From assembly GCA_004299095.1 (NCBI GenBank), contig SCQQ01000047.1:1-57707 (forward strand): a stretch of DNA of 57,707 nt, read 5' to 3'. Position 1 is the first letter of the stretch. Every line of letters begins with the position of its first letter. Of this stretch, positions 8,624 through 19,839 are shown one piece after another. The DNA comes from Burkholderiaceae bacterium. Lineage in GTDB: Bacteria > Pseudomonadota > Gammaproteobacteria > Burkholderiales > Burkholderiaceae_C. The position numbers and the translations under genes are program-made. Under the pieces are notes generated by a model. It ran no database searches. It was not told where the DNA came from and worked only from the letters and a program-made list of their open reading frames with translations.

Positions 8624-9757
8624 CTAGCCGCCGATGTAGCTCATTTCGATCTTGTGGCGGCGCGCGCGGATCTCGGGCGTCAGGCTCGAACGCAATTCGC
8701 TGTAGCGGTCGGTGCGCGCGCTCCAGAACGATTCGATTTTGGCCTTGATTTCTTCGTCGCTTGCGCCCTGGCGCATCATCATGCGCACGTCGTAGCCGGT
8801 GGTGGCGAACAGGCACAGGTACACGCGGCCATCGCTCGACAGGCGGGCGCGGTTGCATTGGCTGCAGAACGGATGCGTGACGCTGCAGATCACACCCACT
8901 TCGCCCAGCTTCGGGTCCCAGTTGCCGTTGCTGTCGGCAAAGCCCCAGCGCTGCGCCGTTTCGCCGGCCGACGTCGGGTCGAGGCGCACCAGCGGAAATT
9001 CTTTCTGGATGATGGAAATGACTTCGTCCCCCGGGACCACTTCTTCCATGCTCCAGCCATTGGTGTTGCCGACGTCCATGAACTCGATGAAGCGCGGCGT
9101 GATGCCGGTACCGCGGAAGTGGCGCACCACCGGCAGGATTTCGCCCACGTTGTTGCTGCGTTTGATGACCGTGTTCACCTTGATCGGGTGCATGCCTTCG
9201 GCGCGTGCCGCCTCGATGCCGGCCAAGACCTTGGCCACCGGCCAGTCGACGTCGTTCATGAACTTGAAGATGGTGTCGTCGATGGCGTCCAGGTGAACCG
9301 TGATGCGCTTCAAACCGGCCTTGGCCAACGCTTTGGCCTTCTTGTCCAGAATGGAGCCATTGGTGGTCATGGCGATGTCGACGGGCTCATCGTTGGGCGC
9401 ACGGATAGCGGTCAGCCGTTCGACCAGCTCTTCAACGCCCTTGCGCACCAGCGGTTCACCACCCGTCAAGCGCAGCTTGCGCACGCCGAGCTGCACGAAG
9501 ATATTGGCGGCGCGCGCGATTTCCTCGAATGACATCACCATTTCGCGCGGCATGAACTTGTAGGCCGCGCCAAAGATTTCCTTGGGCATGCAGTATTTGC
9601 AGCGGAAATTGCAGCGGTCGGTGACGCTGATGCGCAAGTCATGCAGCTTGCGCCCCAGCTTGTCGATCGGCGCGCTGCGCGGCTTGGGGCGCAGCGTAAT
9701 CGTTGGGTTGTCTCCCGCGGTTTCTACTGTTGTCATGGATTCGCTCATGCGGGCCAT
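8624..9757 (-). CDS. moaA: GTP 3',8-cyclase MoaA (radical SAM)
   Basis: First step of molybdopterin synthesis: rearranges GTP to 3',8-cyclo-GTP, acting with MoaC. The N-terminal radical SAM cluster is CNFRCKYC, the second 4Fe-4S site uses Cys residues in ICSVTHPFCSQCNRAR and YLCLFA, and the C-terminal double glycine (YIGG) essential in MoaA is present. In-frame ATGs at 9796, 9757 and 9748 are possible; 9757 (MARMSESMTTVE) is a compromise, as none has a clear ribosome-binding site. The length is about 377 aa. No moeA or moaC is in the window. Confidence 0.95.
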   Translation of the reverse strand: MARMSESMTTVETAGDNPTITLRPKPRSAPIDKLGRKLHDLRISVTDRCNFRCKYCMPKEIFGAAYKFMPREMVMSFEEIARAANIFVQLGVRKLRLTGGEPLVRKGVEELVERLTAIRAPNDEPVDIAMTTNGSILDKKAKALAKAGLKRITVHLDAIDDTIFKFMNDVDWPVAKVLAGIEAARAEGMHPIKVNTVIKRSNNVGEILPVVRHFRGTGITPRFIEFMDVGNTNGWSMEEVVPGDEVISIIQKEFPLVRLDPTSAGETAQRWGFADSNGNWDPKLGEVGVICSVTHPFCSQCNRARLSSDGRVYLCLFATTGYDVRMMMRQGASDEEIKAKIESFWSARTDRYSELRSSLTPEIRARRHKIEMSYIGG

Positions 9758-10004
9758 TATTACGGAAGGCGCAAGCCCTTGTCGGTCCGTGACCATGACG
9801 GGCCGGCACCAATTTGAATGCGGCTGATCCGAGGCCGGCGTTGGAGGGGGAAAGGGTGCGGTCGCAAGGCAGCGTCGGGGGGGTTGCCGAATGCCGTGCT
9901 GGATCGGAACGGGAGACGGGAAGCCGGAAACCGGATGTGAGCGATCTGGTCAACCTCGGCCGAAAATTTCCGGGCGGCGGCACGCAAGCTCTTCGCAAGC
10001 AACA

Positions 10005-10029
10005 AAAAGCCCGCACGCTGCGGGCTTTT
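10005..10029. terminator. Intrinsic terminator after hppA
   Basis: Perfect 11-bp stem AAAAGCCCGCA / TGCGGGCTTTT around a CGC loop. Read on the minus strand it ends in a T-run (TTTTTGTT), as expected for terminating hppA 20 bp downstream of its stop. The moaA side also approaches from the left, so it may insulate both units. Confidence 0.88.
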
Positions 10030-10049
10030 GTTCGCATGGTGGGTAACGC

Positions 10050-12278
<2,229 letters not shown>

Positions 12279-12443
12279 GAACGTTTCTCCCTAAGTTAAG
12301 CGATTTGCATTGAAGAGACTACGTCGGATTGGCGAGGCGACCCGGTTTCATCCCTCATACCGCATTGCTTCCTCGTGCCTTCGACAGGCAACCGATTGGC
12401 CAACCGGAGTGTTTTACGCGAAGCCCTCCACGGCGCTTCGTCG

Positions 12444-12509
12444 CAAGCCGCGAAACGGCTTGTCATGCCACGTAAAATCAGCCGGGATTTTACAGCGCTC
12501 TCGGAGCGC
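12444..12509 (+). promoter_or_regulatory. Three stem-loops in the ppa leader
   Basis: Three consecutive perfect hairpins precede ppa: CAAGCCG-CGAAA-CGGCTTG (12444-12462), GTAAAATC-AGCCGG-GATTTTAC (12472-12493) and GCGCTC-TCG-GAGCGC (12495-12509). The last ends 19 nt before the ATG, next to the AAGGTGA ribosome-binding site. They could be an RNA leader, or the AT-rich middle one a protein-binding palindrome in the shared hppA/ppa control region. No known riboswitch class was recognised. Confidence 0.5.
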
Positions 12510-12528
12510 GTCAGAACAAGGTGACTCC

Positions 12529-13065
12529 ATGCCGCTCGACACCGTCCACCCTGGCCGCAACGCGCCCGAGGAATTCAACGTGATCGTCGAGATTCCGATG
12601 AATTCGGATCCGATCAAATACGAAGTGGACAAGGAGTCGGGCGCGCTGTTCGTCGACCGCTTTATGACGGTCGCCATGTATTACCCGGCCAACTATGGCT
12701 ACGTGCCGCAGACGCTGTCGGGCGATGGCGATCCGGTCGACGTGTTGGTGATCACGCCCTATCCGCTGCAACCCGGCGTCGTGGTGACCTGCCGCGCGCT
12801 CGGTATCCTGAAAATGGAGGACGAAGCGGGCATAGACGGCAAGGTGCTGGCGGTGCCGACCACCAAGGTGCTGCCGATTTACAGCCACTGGAAGTCGGTG
12901 GATGACGTCAACCCGATGCGCTTGCAGGCGGTCAGCCATTTTTTCCAGCACTACAAGGACCTGGAGCAAGGCAAGTGGGTCAAGCTGCTTGGATGGGGTG
13001 GGGTCGAGGCGGCGCACCGCGAAATCACCGACGGGATTGCGGCGTATTCGCGCCACCGTACCTGA
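12529..13065 (+). CDS. ppa: Soluble inorganic pyrophosphatase (family I)
   Basis: Hydrolyses PPi to two phosphates in the cytoplasm, pulling biosynthetic reactions forward. The 178-residue protein carries the family signature DGDPVDVLV and the active-site stretches [15 protein letters not shown] and YPANYGYVP. The start at 12529 is set by AAGGTGA and by homologous N-termini; an in-frame ATG at 12310 would add unconserved sequence. It is divergent from hppA, so two enzymes competing for PPi share one control region, and convergent with gltA, from which it is separated by a terminator. Confidence 0.96.
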   Translation: MPLDTVHPGRNAPEEFNVIVEIPMNSDPIKYEVDKESGALFVDRFMTVAMYYPANYGYVPQTLSGDGDPVDVLVITPYPLQPGVVVTCRALGILKMEDEAGIDGKVLAVPTTKVLPIYSHWKSVDDVNPMRLQAVSHFFQHYKDLEQGKWVKLLGWGGVEAAHREITDGIAAYSRHRT

Positions 13066-13096
13066 GCCGCTGGCGAGTGGCACTGCCACCGCATGA

Positions 13097-13122
13097 AAAA
13101 AGCCACCTGGAGGTGGCTTTTT
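13097..13122. terminator. Bidirectional intrinsic terminator between ppa and gltA
   Basis: Stem AAAAAGCCACC / GGTGGCTTTTT with a TGGA loop. It has T-tracts in both directions, so it can terminate ppa (stop 31 bp before) and the gltA operon (stop 19 bp away on the other strand). Confidence 0.92.
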
Positions 13123-13141
13123 GCTTGCACTGGATCGACGC

Positions 13142-14437
13142 TCAAGCCACGTCGCGCCGGGCGTGACCGGTGTACAACTGCCGCGGACGGCCGATGTGGT
13201 ATTCGGGATCGGCAATCATTTCGTTCAGTTGCGCCACCCAGCCCACGGTGCGTGCCAGCGCGAAGATGCCGGTGAACAGGTTGGACGGAATGCCGATGGC
13301 ATGCTCGACGATGCCGGAGTAGAAGTCGACGTTCGGATAGAGCTTGCGCTGCACGAAGTAGTCGTCTTCCAGCGCGATCTTCGCCAAAGCCTGTGCCAGA
13401 TCGAACAGCGGATCCTTTTTGTGCCCCATTTCGGCCAGTACTTCCGCCGCGGTCGCCTGCATGATCTTGGCGCGCGGGTCGAAGTTCTTGTACACGCGGT
13501 GACCAAAGCCCATCAGGCGGACGCCCGAATTCTTGTCTTTCACTTTGGCGATGAATTCGCCCAGTTTCGCGATCCCGCCGTCGGCCTGGATCCGGCGCAG
13601 CATGTTGAGGCAGGCTTCATTGGCGCCGCCGTGTGCCGGGCCCCACAGGCAGGCCACGCCGGCCGCGATGGCGGCAAACGGATTGGTGCCCGAACTGCCG
13701 CACAGGCGCACAGTGGAAGCGGACGCGTTCTGCTCGTGATCGGCGTGCAGGATGAAGATGCGGTCCAGCGCTTTTTCGAACACCGGGTTGACCTTGTAGT
13801 CCTCGCACGGGTTGCCGAACATCATGCGCAGGAAGTTGCCCGCATAGCTCAGGTCGTTGCGCGGGTACATGTACGGCTGCCCGATGCCGTATTTGTACGC
13901 CATCGCCACCAGCGTCGGCATTTTGGCAATCATGCGGATGGCGGCAATGTGCCGGTGCTCGGCGTTGTGGATGTCGGTTGAGTCGTGATAGAAGGCCGAG
14001 AGCGCGCCCACCAAGCCGGTGAGCACGGCCATCGGGTGCGCGTCGCGCCGGAAGCCGCGCAGGAAGTACTGCATCTGCTCGTGCACCATGGTGTGCTCGG
14101 ACACGAGGTGGTGGAATTGCTTGCTTTCCTCGGCGTTGGGCAGTTCGCCGTTCAGCAACAGGTAACAGACGTCCAGGAAATCTTTTTTTGCGGCCAGTTG
14201 TTCGATCGGATAACCGCGATAGAGCAATTCGCCCTTTTCGCCGTTGATGAACGTAATGGACGAGCTGCACGATCCGGTCGAGAGGAACCCGGGGTCGTAC
14301 GTGAACATGCCTGTTTGCGCGTACAGCTTGCGGATGTCAACCACGTCCGGTCCGATCGTGCCCTTATAAACCGGCAGTTCCACGCTCGGTTTGCCGTTGG
14401 TAAACGACAGGGTGGCTTTGCTATCCGATGAATCCAT
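13142..14437 (-). CDS. gltA: Citrate synthase
   Basis: Condenses oxaloacetate and acetyl-CoA to citrate, entering the TCA cycle. The 431-residue protein is the size of the hexameric NADH-sensitive type of Gram-negative bacteria. Active-site motifs are clear: [10 protein letters not shown] with the catalytic His, [15 protein letters not shown], and the conserved [16 protein letters not shown]. It is the last gene of the sdhCDAB-sdhE-gltA unit, 38 bp after sdhE, and ends at a strong terminator. Confidence 0.97.
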   Translation of the reverse strand: MDSSDSKATLSFTNGKPSVELPVYKGTIGPDVVDIRKLYAQTGMFTYDPGFLSTGSCSSSITFINGEKGELLYRGYPIEQLAAKKDFLDVCYLLLNGELPNAEESKQFHHLVSEHTMVHEQMQYFLRGFRRDAHPMAVLTGLVGALSAFYHDSTDIHNAEHRHIAAIRMIAKMPTLVAMAYKYGIGQPYMYPRNDLSYAGNFLRMMFGNPCEDYKVNPVFEKALDRIFILHADHEQNASASTVRLCGSSGTNPFAAIAAGVACLWGPAHGGANEACLNMLRRIQADGGIAKLGEFIAKVKDKNSGVRLMGFGHRVYKNFDPRAKIMQATAAEVLAEMGHKKDPLFDLAQALAKIALEDDYFVQRKLYPNVDFYSGIVEHAIGIPSNLFTGIFALARTVGWVAQLNEMIADPEYHIGRPRQLYTGHARRDVA

Positions 14438-14475
14438 GAATGATCTCCGTTAAAAAATAAGGGGATGCAACCCAG

Positions 14476-14754
14476 TCAGCCCGGTTGCGGACCCTGTCGC
14501 AACAGCGCCAGCACGCGGCGCACATCCGGCTCGTTCAACTCGCCTTGTAGTTGGGTGCGACCGAGTAGCAAATCAAGCAGATCGTTGTCTGTCAGCGTCA
14601 TGAGTTGCGCCAGCGCACCTGCGTCGCGCATCGTCAGCTCTTTTTCATGTCGGGAAAAAAAGCGGTCGATGAACAAGTCGTTTTCCAGCAGACCGCGGCG
14701 GCAACGCCACTTCAGCCGGCTCAACGTGCGTTCATCGACATGTTCGTCGGGCAT
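14476..14754 (-). CDS. sdhE: FAD assembly factor SdhE
   Basis: Small helical protein (92 aa) that promotes covalent attachment of FAD to SdhA. The hallmark motif appears as LKWRCRRGLLENDLFIDRF, the family's RRGxxExD/L pattern, near residues 14-32. The ATG at 14754 (MPDEHVDERTLSR) is chosen because the longer frame upstream runs into sdhB. It begins 20 bp after the sdhB stop and precedes gltA, the usual place in beta- and gammaproteobacteria. Confidence 0.93.
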   Translation of the reverse strand: MPDEHVDERTLSRLKWRCRRGLLENDLFIDRFFSRHEKELTMRDAGALAQLMTLTDNDLLDLLLGRTQLQGELNEPDVRRVLALLRQGPQPG

Positions 14755-14774
14755 GCTCCGAGGCGCCAGGGTGC

Positions 14775-15476
14775 TCAAATCGCGCGCCTGACCATCAGCT
14801 CCTTGATCTTGCTGATGGCTGCGGCCGGCTTCAGGCCTTTCGGGCACACATCGACGCAATTCATGATGGTGTGGCAGCGGAACAGGCGGTAGGGATCGTC
14901 CAGGTTGTCCAGGCGCTCGCTGGTGGCCTGGTCGCGGCTGTCGGCAATGAAGCGGTACGCTTGCAGCAGCCCGGCCGGACCGACGAACTTGTCCGGATTC
15001 CACCAGAAGCTCGGGCACGCCGACGAGCAGCAACCGCACAGGATGCACTCATACAGGCCGTTCAGTTCCTCGCGCTCCTCCGGCGACTGCAGGCGTTCCT
15101 TTTCGGGCTCCGGGTCGTTGTTGATCAGATATGGTTTGATCGATTCGTATTGTTTGAAGAACTGCGTCATGTCGACGAACAGGTCGCGCACCACCGGCAT
15201 GCCGGGCAGCGGTTTCAGTACGATCGGGTCTTTCAGCGTGTTCAGGTTGGTCAGGCAAGAAAGGCCGTTCTTGCCATTGATGTTCATGGCGTCCGAGCCG
15301 CACACGCCCTCGCGGCACGATTTGCGATAGGACAGCGAGGGGTCGATCGACTTGAGCTTGATCAGCGCATCGAGCAGCATGCGCTCGTCGGTGATCTCCA
15401 ACTCGTAACTCTGCATGTGCGGCCGCGAATCCTTGTCCGGGTCGTAGCGGTAAATCTGGAACGTACGTTTTGCCAT
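14775..15476 (-). CDS. sdhB: Succinate dehydrogenase iron-sulfur subunit
   Basis: Passes electrons from the SdhA flavin to ubiquinone through three Fe-S clusters. The 2Fe-2S ligands are in CREGVCGSDAMNINGKNGLSC (N-terminal domain). The 4Fe-4S and 3Fe-4S sites are in CILCGCCSSACP and in the RCHTIMNCVDVCPKGL segment. Length is 233 aa, normal for the family. It lies 27 bp after sdhA in the operon. Confidence 0.97.
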   Translation of the reverse strand: MAKRTFQIYRYDPDKDSRPHMQSYELEITDERMLLDALIKLKSIDPSLSYRKSCREGVCGSDAMNINGKNGLSCLTNLNTLKDPIVLKPLPGMPVVRDLFVDMTQFFKQYESIKPYLINNDPEPEKERLQSPEEREELNGLYECILCGCCSSACPSFWWNPDKFVGPAGLLQAYRFIADSRDQATSERLDNLDDPYRLFRCHTIMNCVDVCPKGLKPAAAISKIKELMVRRAI

Positions 15477-15503
15477 GGTGATGTCCTTCTATCCCAAGCG
15501 CAT

Positions 15504-17309
15504 TCAGAAAGTGCGAACTTTTGGCGGCAGCGTGTCGACAGTCAGTGGCTTCATGCGCACCGGCTTGTAGGTGAGCTGGTTGCCCTCCTTGTGCCAGAGC
15601 GTGTGCTTGAGCCAGTTGACGTCGTCGCGGCCGAGCGGCGCAGTGGGGTGATCGGCCGGATGGTCGTACTCCGCCACCCAGTGCGCGCCGCGGCATTCGT
15701 GCCGCGCGGCCGCCGAGATCATCGTGGCCTGTGCCACTTCGATCAGGTTCTTGACTTCCAGCGCTTCGACACGCGCGGTGTTGAATACTTGGGAATGATC
15801 TTTTAGGCCGATGGTATCGACGCGCTGGCGCATCTCGGCGATTTTCTGAACGCCTTCGTCCAGCGTGGCCTGCCTTCGGAACACGCCGGCATGCGTTTGC
15901 ATCATCTTGCGCATGTCGTCGGCCACGGTTTCGGCGTATTCGCCGTCGTTGTTGCTTTCGAGCTGGTTCAAGCGCTCGAGCGTGAGATCGGCAGCGTTCG
16001 CGGGCAGATTCTTGAGCGGATCCTTGGCGTGGTTGGCGGAGATGTGGCGTCCGGCCTCGCGGCCGAAAATCAGCAGATCGAGCAGCGAATTGGTTCCCAA
16101 TCGGTTGGCGCCGTGCACGCTGGCACAAGCGCATTCGCCAATGGCGTAGAGGCCGTTCACCACGTGGTTGTCGTCGCCGTCCTTGGGCACGATGACCTGG
16201 CCGTGGATATTGGTTGGAATGCCGCCCATCATGTAGTGAATGGTCGGAATCACCGGCACCGGCTCGCGCGTGATGTCGACGTTGGCGAAGTTCTTGCAAA
16301 TCTCGAACACCGATGGCAGGCGTTTGTGGATGGTCTCTGCGCCCAGGTGGTCGAGCTTGAGCATGATGTGGTCCTTGTTGGGGCCACAGCCGCGACCTTC
16401 GGCGATTTCCTGGTCCATCGAGCGCGACACGAAGTCACGCGGCGCCAGGTCTTTCAGCGTGGGCGCGTAGCGCTCCATGAAGCGCTCGCCCTGGTCGTTC
16501 AGCAGGATCGCGCCTTCGCCGCGGCAGCCTTCGGTGAGCAGCACCCCGGCGCCGAAAACCCCGGTGGGGTGGAACTGCCACATCTCCATGTCTTCCAGCG
16601 GGATGCCGGCGCGCGCCGCCATGCCAAGGCCGTCGCCCGTGTTGATGTGGGCATTGGTGGTGTGCTGGAACACGCGGCCAGCGCCGCCCGTGGCCAGCAG
16701 CACGACTTTGGCGTGCAGGATGTACAGGTCGCCGGTTTCCATTTCCAGCGCGGTCACGCCAACCACGGTGCCTTCGGAATCGCGGATCAGGTCGAGCGCC
16801 ATCCACTCGACGAAGAAGTTGGTGTGCACCGCGATGTTCTGCTGGTAGAGCGTGTGCAGCATCGCGTGGCCGGTGCGGTCAGCCGCAGCGCAGGCGCGCT
16901 GCACCGGTTTTTCGCCGAAGTGCACGGTGTGGCCGCCAAACGGGCGCTGATAAATCGTGCCATCGGCATTGCGGTCGAACGGCATGCCCATGTGTTCGAG
17001 CTGGATCACCACTTCGGGCGCCTGCTTGGTCATGAATTCGACCACGTCCTGGTCGCTCAGCCAGTCGCCGCCTTTGACCGTGTCGTAGAAGTGGTAGTGC
17101 CAGTCGTCCTCGCCCATGTTGCCGAGCGATGCGCTCACGCCGCCTTGCGCGGCGACGGTGTGTGAGCGCGTCGGGAAGACCTTGGAGAGCGAAACCACGT
17201 TCAGGCCGGCGTGTTTCAATTCCAGCGCGGCGCGCAACGCGGAGCCGCCGCCGCCCACGATGACCACGTCAAATTTGCGAACGGCGATTTTGTCTTTGGT
17301 GTAACTCAT
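15504..17309 (-). CDS. sdhA: Succinate dehydrogenase flavoprotein subunit
   Basis: Oxidises succinate to fumarate at the cytoplasmic face of complex II. The FAD-binding VVIVGGGGSALRAALEL is at the N-terminus. The His in SHTVAAQGG is the expected site of covalent FAD attachment, and the substrate site includes HPTGVFGAGVLLTEGCRGEGA and the Arg-rich C-terminal HRGAHW-like region, here HECRGAHWV. Length is 601 aa. It lies between sdhD (49 bp) and sdhB (27 bp). Confidence 0.97.
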   Translation of the reverse strand: MSYTKDKIAVRKFDVVIVGGGGSALRAALELKHAGLNVVSLSKVFPTRSHTVAAQGGVSASLGNMGEDDWHYHFYDTVKGGDWLSDQDVVEFMTKQAPEVVIQLEHMGMPFDRNADGTIYQRPFGGHTVHFGEKPVQRACAAADRTGHAMLHTLYQQNIAVHTNFFVEWMALDLIRDSEGTVVGVTALEMETGDLYILHAKVVLLATGGAGRVFQHTTNAHINTGDGLGMAARAGIPLEDMEMWQFHPTGVFGAGVLLTEGCRGEGAILLNDQGERFMERYAPTLKDLAPRDFVSRSMDQEIAEGRGCGPNKDHIMLKLDHLGAETIHKRLPSVFEICKNFANVDITREPVPVIPTIHYMMGGIPTNIHGQVIVPKDGDDNHVVNGLYAIGECACASVHGANRLGTNSLLDLLIFGREAGRHISANHAKDPLKNLPANAADLTLERLNQLESNNDGEYAETVADDMRKMMQTHAGVFRRQATLDEGVQKIAEMRQRVDTIGLKDHSQVFNTARVEALEVKNLIEVAQATMISAAARHECRGAHWVAEYDHPADHPTAPLGRDDVNWLKHTLWHKEGNQLTYKPVRMKPLTVDTLPPKVRTF

Positions 17310-17358
17310 TACTTTTATCGGTGGATTTTTTGAGGTTCGGATCGGTCGGCGGCGTTCT

Positions 17359-17739
17359 TCAGATCACCCACAACACCTGAATGGCCCAGCCGGCGCAACC
17401 GACCAGCCAGACAGCCGTCACTGCCTGCAGGAAGAGGCGGACGCCCGTGGGCTTGCCGTAGTCGTACCAGATGCTGCACATGCCGATCCAGGCGTGCCAG
17501 AGCAGCGCGACGATCAGCACGAACGTGAGCGACTTCATCCATTGCGATGAAAAGATGCCGGCCCATTTGTCGTAGGTGAGCGAGCCGCGGGTGAAGATGA
17601 CTTCCGCGAGCACCAGCAGCGTGAACAGCGCCATCACCACCGCGCTGATGCGTTGCACCAGGAAGTCGCGCCAGCCGTAATGCGCGCCGACGACCATCCG
17701 CTTGTAGCCGTATGTTGTGTAGCCAGGTCCTGTGGGCAT
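17359..17739 (-). CDS. sdhD: Succinate dehydrogenase membrane anchor SdhD
   Basis: One of two membrane anchors of complex II, forming the heme b and ubiquinone pocket. The 126-aa protein has three predicted membrane helices and the family motifs RDFLVQRISAVVMA near residue 24 and HAWIGMCSIWYDY, whose His and Tyr are typical heme and quinone contacts. The ATG at 17739 (MPTGPGYTTYGYKR) is chosen; the frame extends further upstream into sdhC. It starts 20 bp after sdhC. Confidence 0.92.
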   Translation of the reverse strand: MPTGPGYTTYGYKRMVVGAHYGWRDFLVQRISAVVMALFTLLVLAEVIFTRGSLTYDKWAGIFSSQWMKSLTFVLIVALLWHAWIGMCSIWYDYGKPTGVRLFLQAVTAVWLVGCAGWAIQVLWVI

Positions 17740-17759
17740 GCTGTGATCCCTCCTTGAAA

Positions 17760-18188
17760 TTAGTACAGACCGATGAGTTTGGCGCCGAAGATCAGCGACA
17801 ACACGATGGTGGCGACGATGACGGTGGCGGCTGAATGACGGCCGTACTCCTTCGTCATGCGGTGCGTAACGTCGAGGATCAGGTGGCGTATGCCAGCCAG
17901 CGCGTGGAAGACGAATGCCGTGATGATGACCCACACCACCAGCTTGAGGAACCACGCGGCGAAGATCCCGATGCCGCTGGAGAACGCGGCGCTGAAAACG
18001 CCAAACGAGATTTCCGATGAAACCGATTTGTCAAACAGCCAGATGACGACAGGCAGCAGCAACGTGAGCAAAAAACCACTGGCCCGATGCAGGATGGAGA
18101 CCCACCCGGCCAGGGGCAGGCGGTAGCTCATGAGGTCGGACAGATTGAGGTTGTAAATTTTGGGCCGTGGTTTGGTCACTTCACTCAT
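17760..18188 (-). CDS. sdhC: Succinate dehydrogenase cytochrome b556 subunit
   Basis: Heme- and quinone-binding anchor of complex II. The 142-aa protein has three membrane helices, the SILHRASGFLL signature with the quinone-site Ser/Arg, and the helix II stretch FHALAGIRHLILD that supplies the axial heme His. The ATG at 18188 (MSEVTKPRPKIYN) is supported by homologues. It is the first gene of the sdhCDAB-sdhE-gltA transcript and is divergent from mdh across a 455-bp gap. Confidence 0.94.
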   Translation of the reverse strand: MSEVTKPRPKIYNLNLSDLMSYRLPLAGWVSILHRASGFLLTLLLPVVIWLFDKSVSSEISFGVFSAAFSSGIGIFAAWFLKLVVWVIITAFVFHALAGIRHLILDVTHRMTKEYGRHSAATVIVATIVLSLIFGAKLIGLY

Positions 18189-18643
18189 CAGAAGCTCTCG
18201 TGCGAAGTTGGAAGGGTGCGGCCGGCCGTTGCAGCAGGCGCGGACAAATTCTAGTGCAATGGTTTTGGCGGTCGCCGCGCGCCGCCCGTTAACTTGACTG
18301 AATCCGGGTGGTGATCTCGAAATCGGGCGGGTTGCTGTCTCCGGCGCCGGCATTGGCATCTGGCATTTCTCCGAAGATCAACTTGACTCATGCGGGTTGA
18401 CAGGGTCGGCGCGTGGTCTTGGCTGCGGTCTACCGATCGAGCCATCGGGCGCAGCAGCAGTGCGCGTGGCGTTTGGCAGCCCGCGGGAATCGAACTCATT
18501 AAGATAACGCTTGTGCTCGGGCCGGCGTGACATGCGCCGGTGATGGGCCTTGAAGCGGTCGCTCCGGGCAGACGAGGTGTTGCGCTTGGGTGAACCGCAT
18601 TTTTTATGGTTCAGACCATCACCCTATTTCGGGAGAGAAACGA
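18189..18643. promoter_or_regulatory. Divergent control region between sdhC and mdh
   Basis: No gene is supported in these 455 bp; related genomes can carry a GntR-type regulator here, but none is seen. For sdhC a -10-like TAGAAT lies at 18253-18248 on the minus strand. Toward mdh there is a hairpin CCGGCG-N7-CGCCGG (18522-18540). Two overlapping inverted repeats follow, TGAACC-N11-GGTTCA (18591-18613) and ATGGT-TCAG-ACCAT (18606-18619), just before the GGGAGAG ribosome-binding site of mdh. These repeats are candidate operators or leader structures. Confidence 0.45.
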
Positions 18644-19627
18644 ATGAAGAAACCTGTACGTGTGGCCGTCACCGGCGCCGCTGGCCAAATTGGCTACGCC
18701 CTGCTGTTCCGCATCGCATCGGGCGAAATGCTGGGCAAAGATCAGCCCGTGATCCTGCAACTGCTCGAGATTCCGGCCGAGAAAGCGCAGCAGGCGCTCA
18801 AGGGCGTGATGATGGAGTTGGAAGATTGCGCGTTCCCGTTGCTGGCCGGCATGCACGCGTTCAGCGACGCCAATGCTGCGTTCAAGGACGCGGATTACGC
18901 GCTGCTCGTCGGCGCACGCCCGCGCGGCCCGGGTATGGAACGCTCCGATCTGCTGCAAGCCAATGCCCAGATTTTCACGGTGCAGGGCAAGGCGCTGAAC
19001 GCGGCGGCGTCACGCAATGTCAGGGTACTGGTGGTGGGCAATCCGGCCAACACCAACGCCTACATCACGATGAAGGCGGCGCCTGATTTGCCGGCCAAGA
19101 ACTTCACCGCCATGCTGCGCCTGGACCACAACCGCTCGCTCGGCCAGATCGCGCTCAAGACCGGGCGTTCGGTCGCCGACATCAAGCATCTGTGCGTCTG
19201 GGGCAACCACTCGCCCACCATGTACGCCGACTATCGCTTTGCGACCATTGATGGCAAGAGCGTCAAGGACCTGATCGGCGATGATGCGTGGAATCGCGAT
19301 GTGTTCCTGCCGACTGTCGGCAAGCGCGGTGCCGCCATCATTGCCGCGCGCGGGCTCTCGTCGGCCGCTTCGGCTGCCAATGCCGCCATTTGCCACATGC
19401 GTGATTGGGCCTTGGGTACGAATGGCGAATGGGTCACCATGGGTGTCCCGGCGCAGGGTTGGTACGGGCTGCCCGAAGGCGTCATCTTTGGCGTACCGGT
19501 GACCTGCGCGGGTGGCGAGTACAAAGTGATCGAAGGGCTGGAAATTGACGCCTTCAGCCAGGAGCGCATCAACAAGACGCTGGCCGAATTGGAAAGTGAA
19601 CGCGACGCCATCAAGCATTTGCTCTGA
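18644..19627 (+). CDS. mdh: Malate dehydrogenase
   Basis: NAD-dependent oxidation of malate to oxaloacetate, supplying gltA's substrate. The 327-residue protein is the LDH-like type typical of betaproteobacteria. The dinucleotide fold [18 protein letters not shown] is followed by LLEIP, substrate arginines in [14 protein letters not shown], and the catalytic His in [12 protein letters not shown]. The ATG at 18644 has a strong GGGAGAG site; an upstream in-frame ATG at 18590 lies inside the inverted repeats and is not preferred. It is divergent from the sdh operon. Confidence 0.97.
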   Translation: MKKPVRVAVTGAAGQIGYALLFRIASGEMLGKDQPVILQLLEIPAEKAQQALKGVMMELEDCAFPLLAGMHAFSDANAAFKDADYALLVGARPRGPGMERSDLLQANAQIFTVQGKALNAAASRNVRVLVVGNPANTNAYITMKAAPDLPAKNFTAMLRLDHNRSLGQIALKTGRSVADIKHLCVWGNHSPTMYADYRFATIDGKSVKDLIGDDAWNRDVFLPTVGKRGAAIIAARGLSSAASAANAAICHMRDWALGTNGEWVTMGVPAQGWYGLPEGVIFGVPVTCAGGEYKVIEGLEIDAFSQERINKTLAELESERDAIKHLL

Positions 19628-19839
19628 AGGCGCGGCGCGGGGGACCGCGAAACTGGCACTTCGGGCCGTTCGTTCGTGTGCTCCTGCGCACTGAACTTTG
19701 CGCGTTGGCGTGCGTCCAGGTAGCATCGTTTCAGCGTGGATGTGGCTCGGGCATGCGAAATGAAGGGTTGGCAGCGAGGCCGCGCGCATTTGCCTATGAT
19801 GCCGACCTTTCGTTTCATCCAACCGGGTTGAGTTGATTT

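Noticed and set aside
18470-18505. A stretch (GCCCGCGGGAATCGAACTC) resembling the T-arm of a minus-strand tRNA.
   Set aside because: No 5-bp T stem, anticodon arm or acceptor stem can be formed around it.
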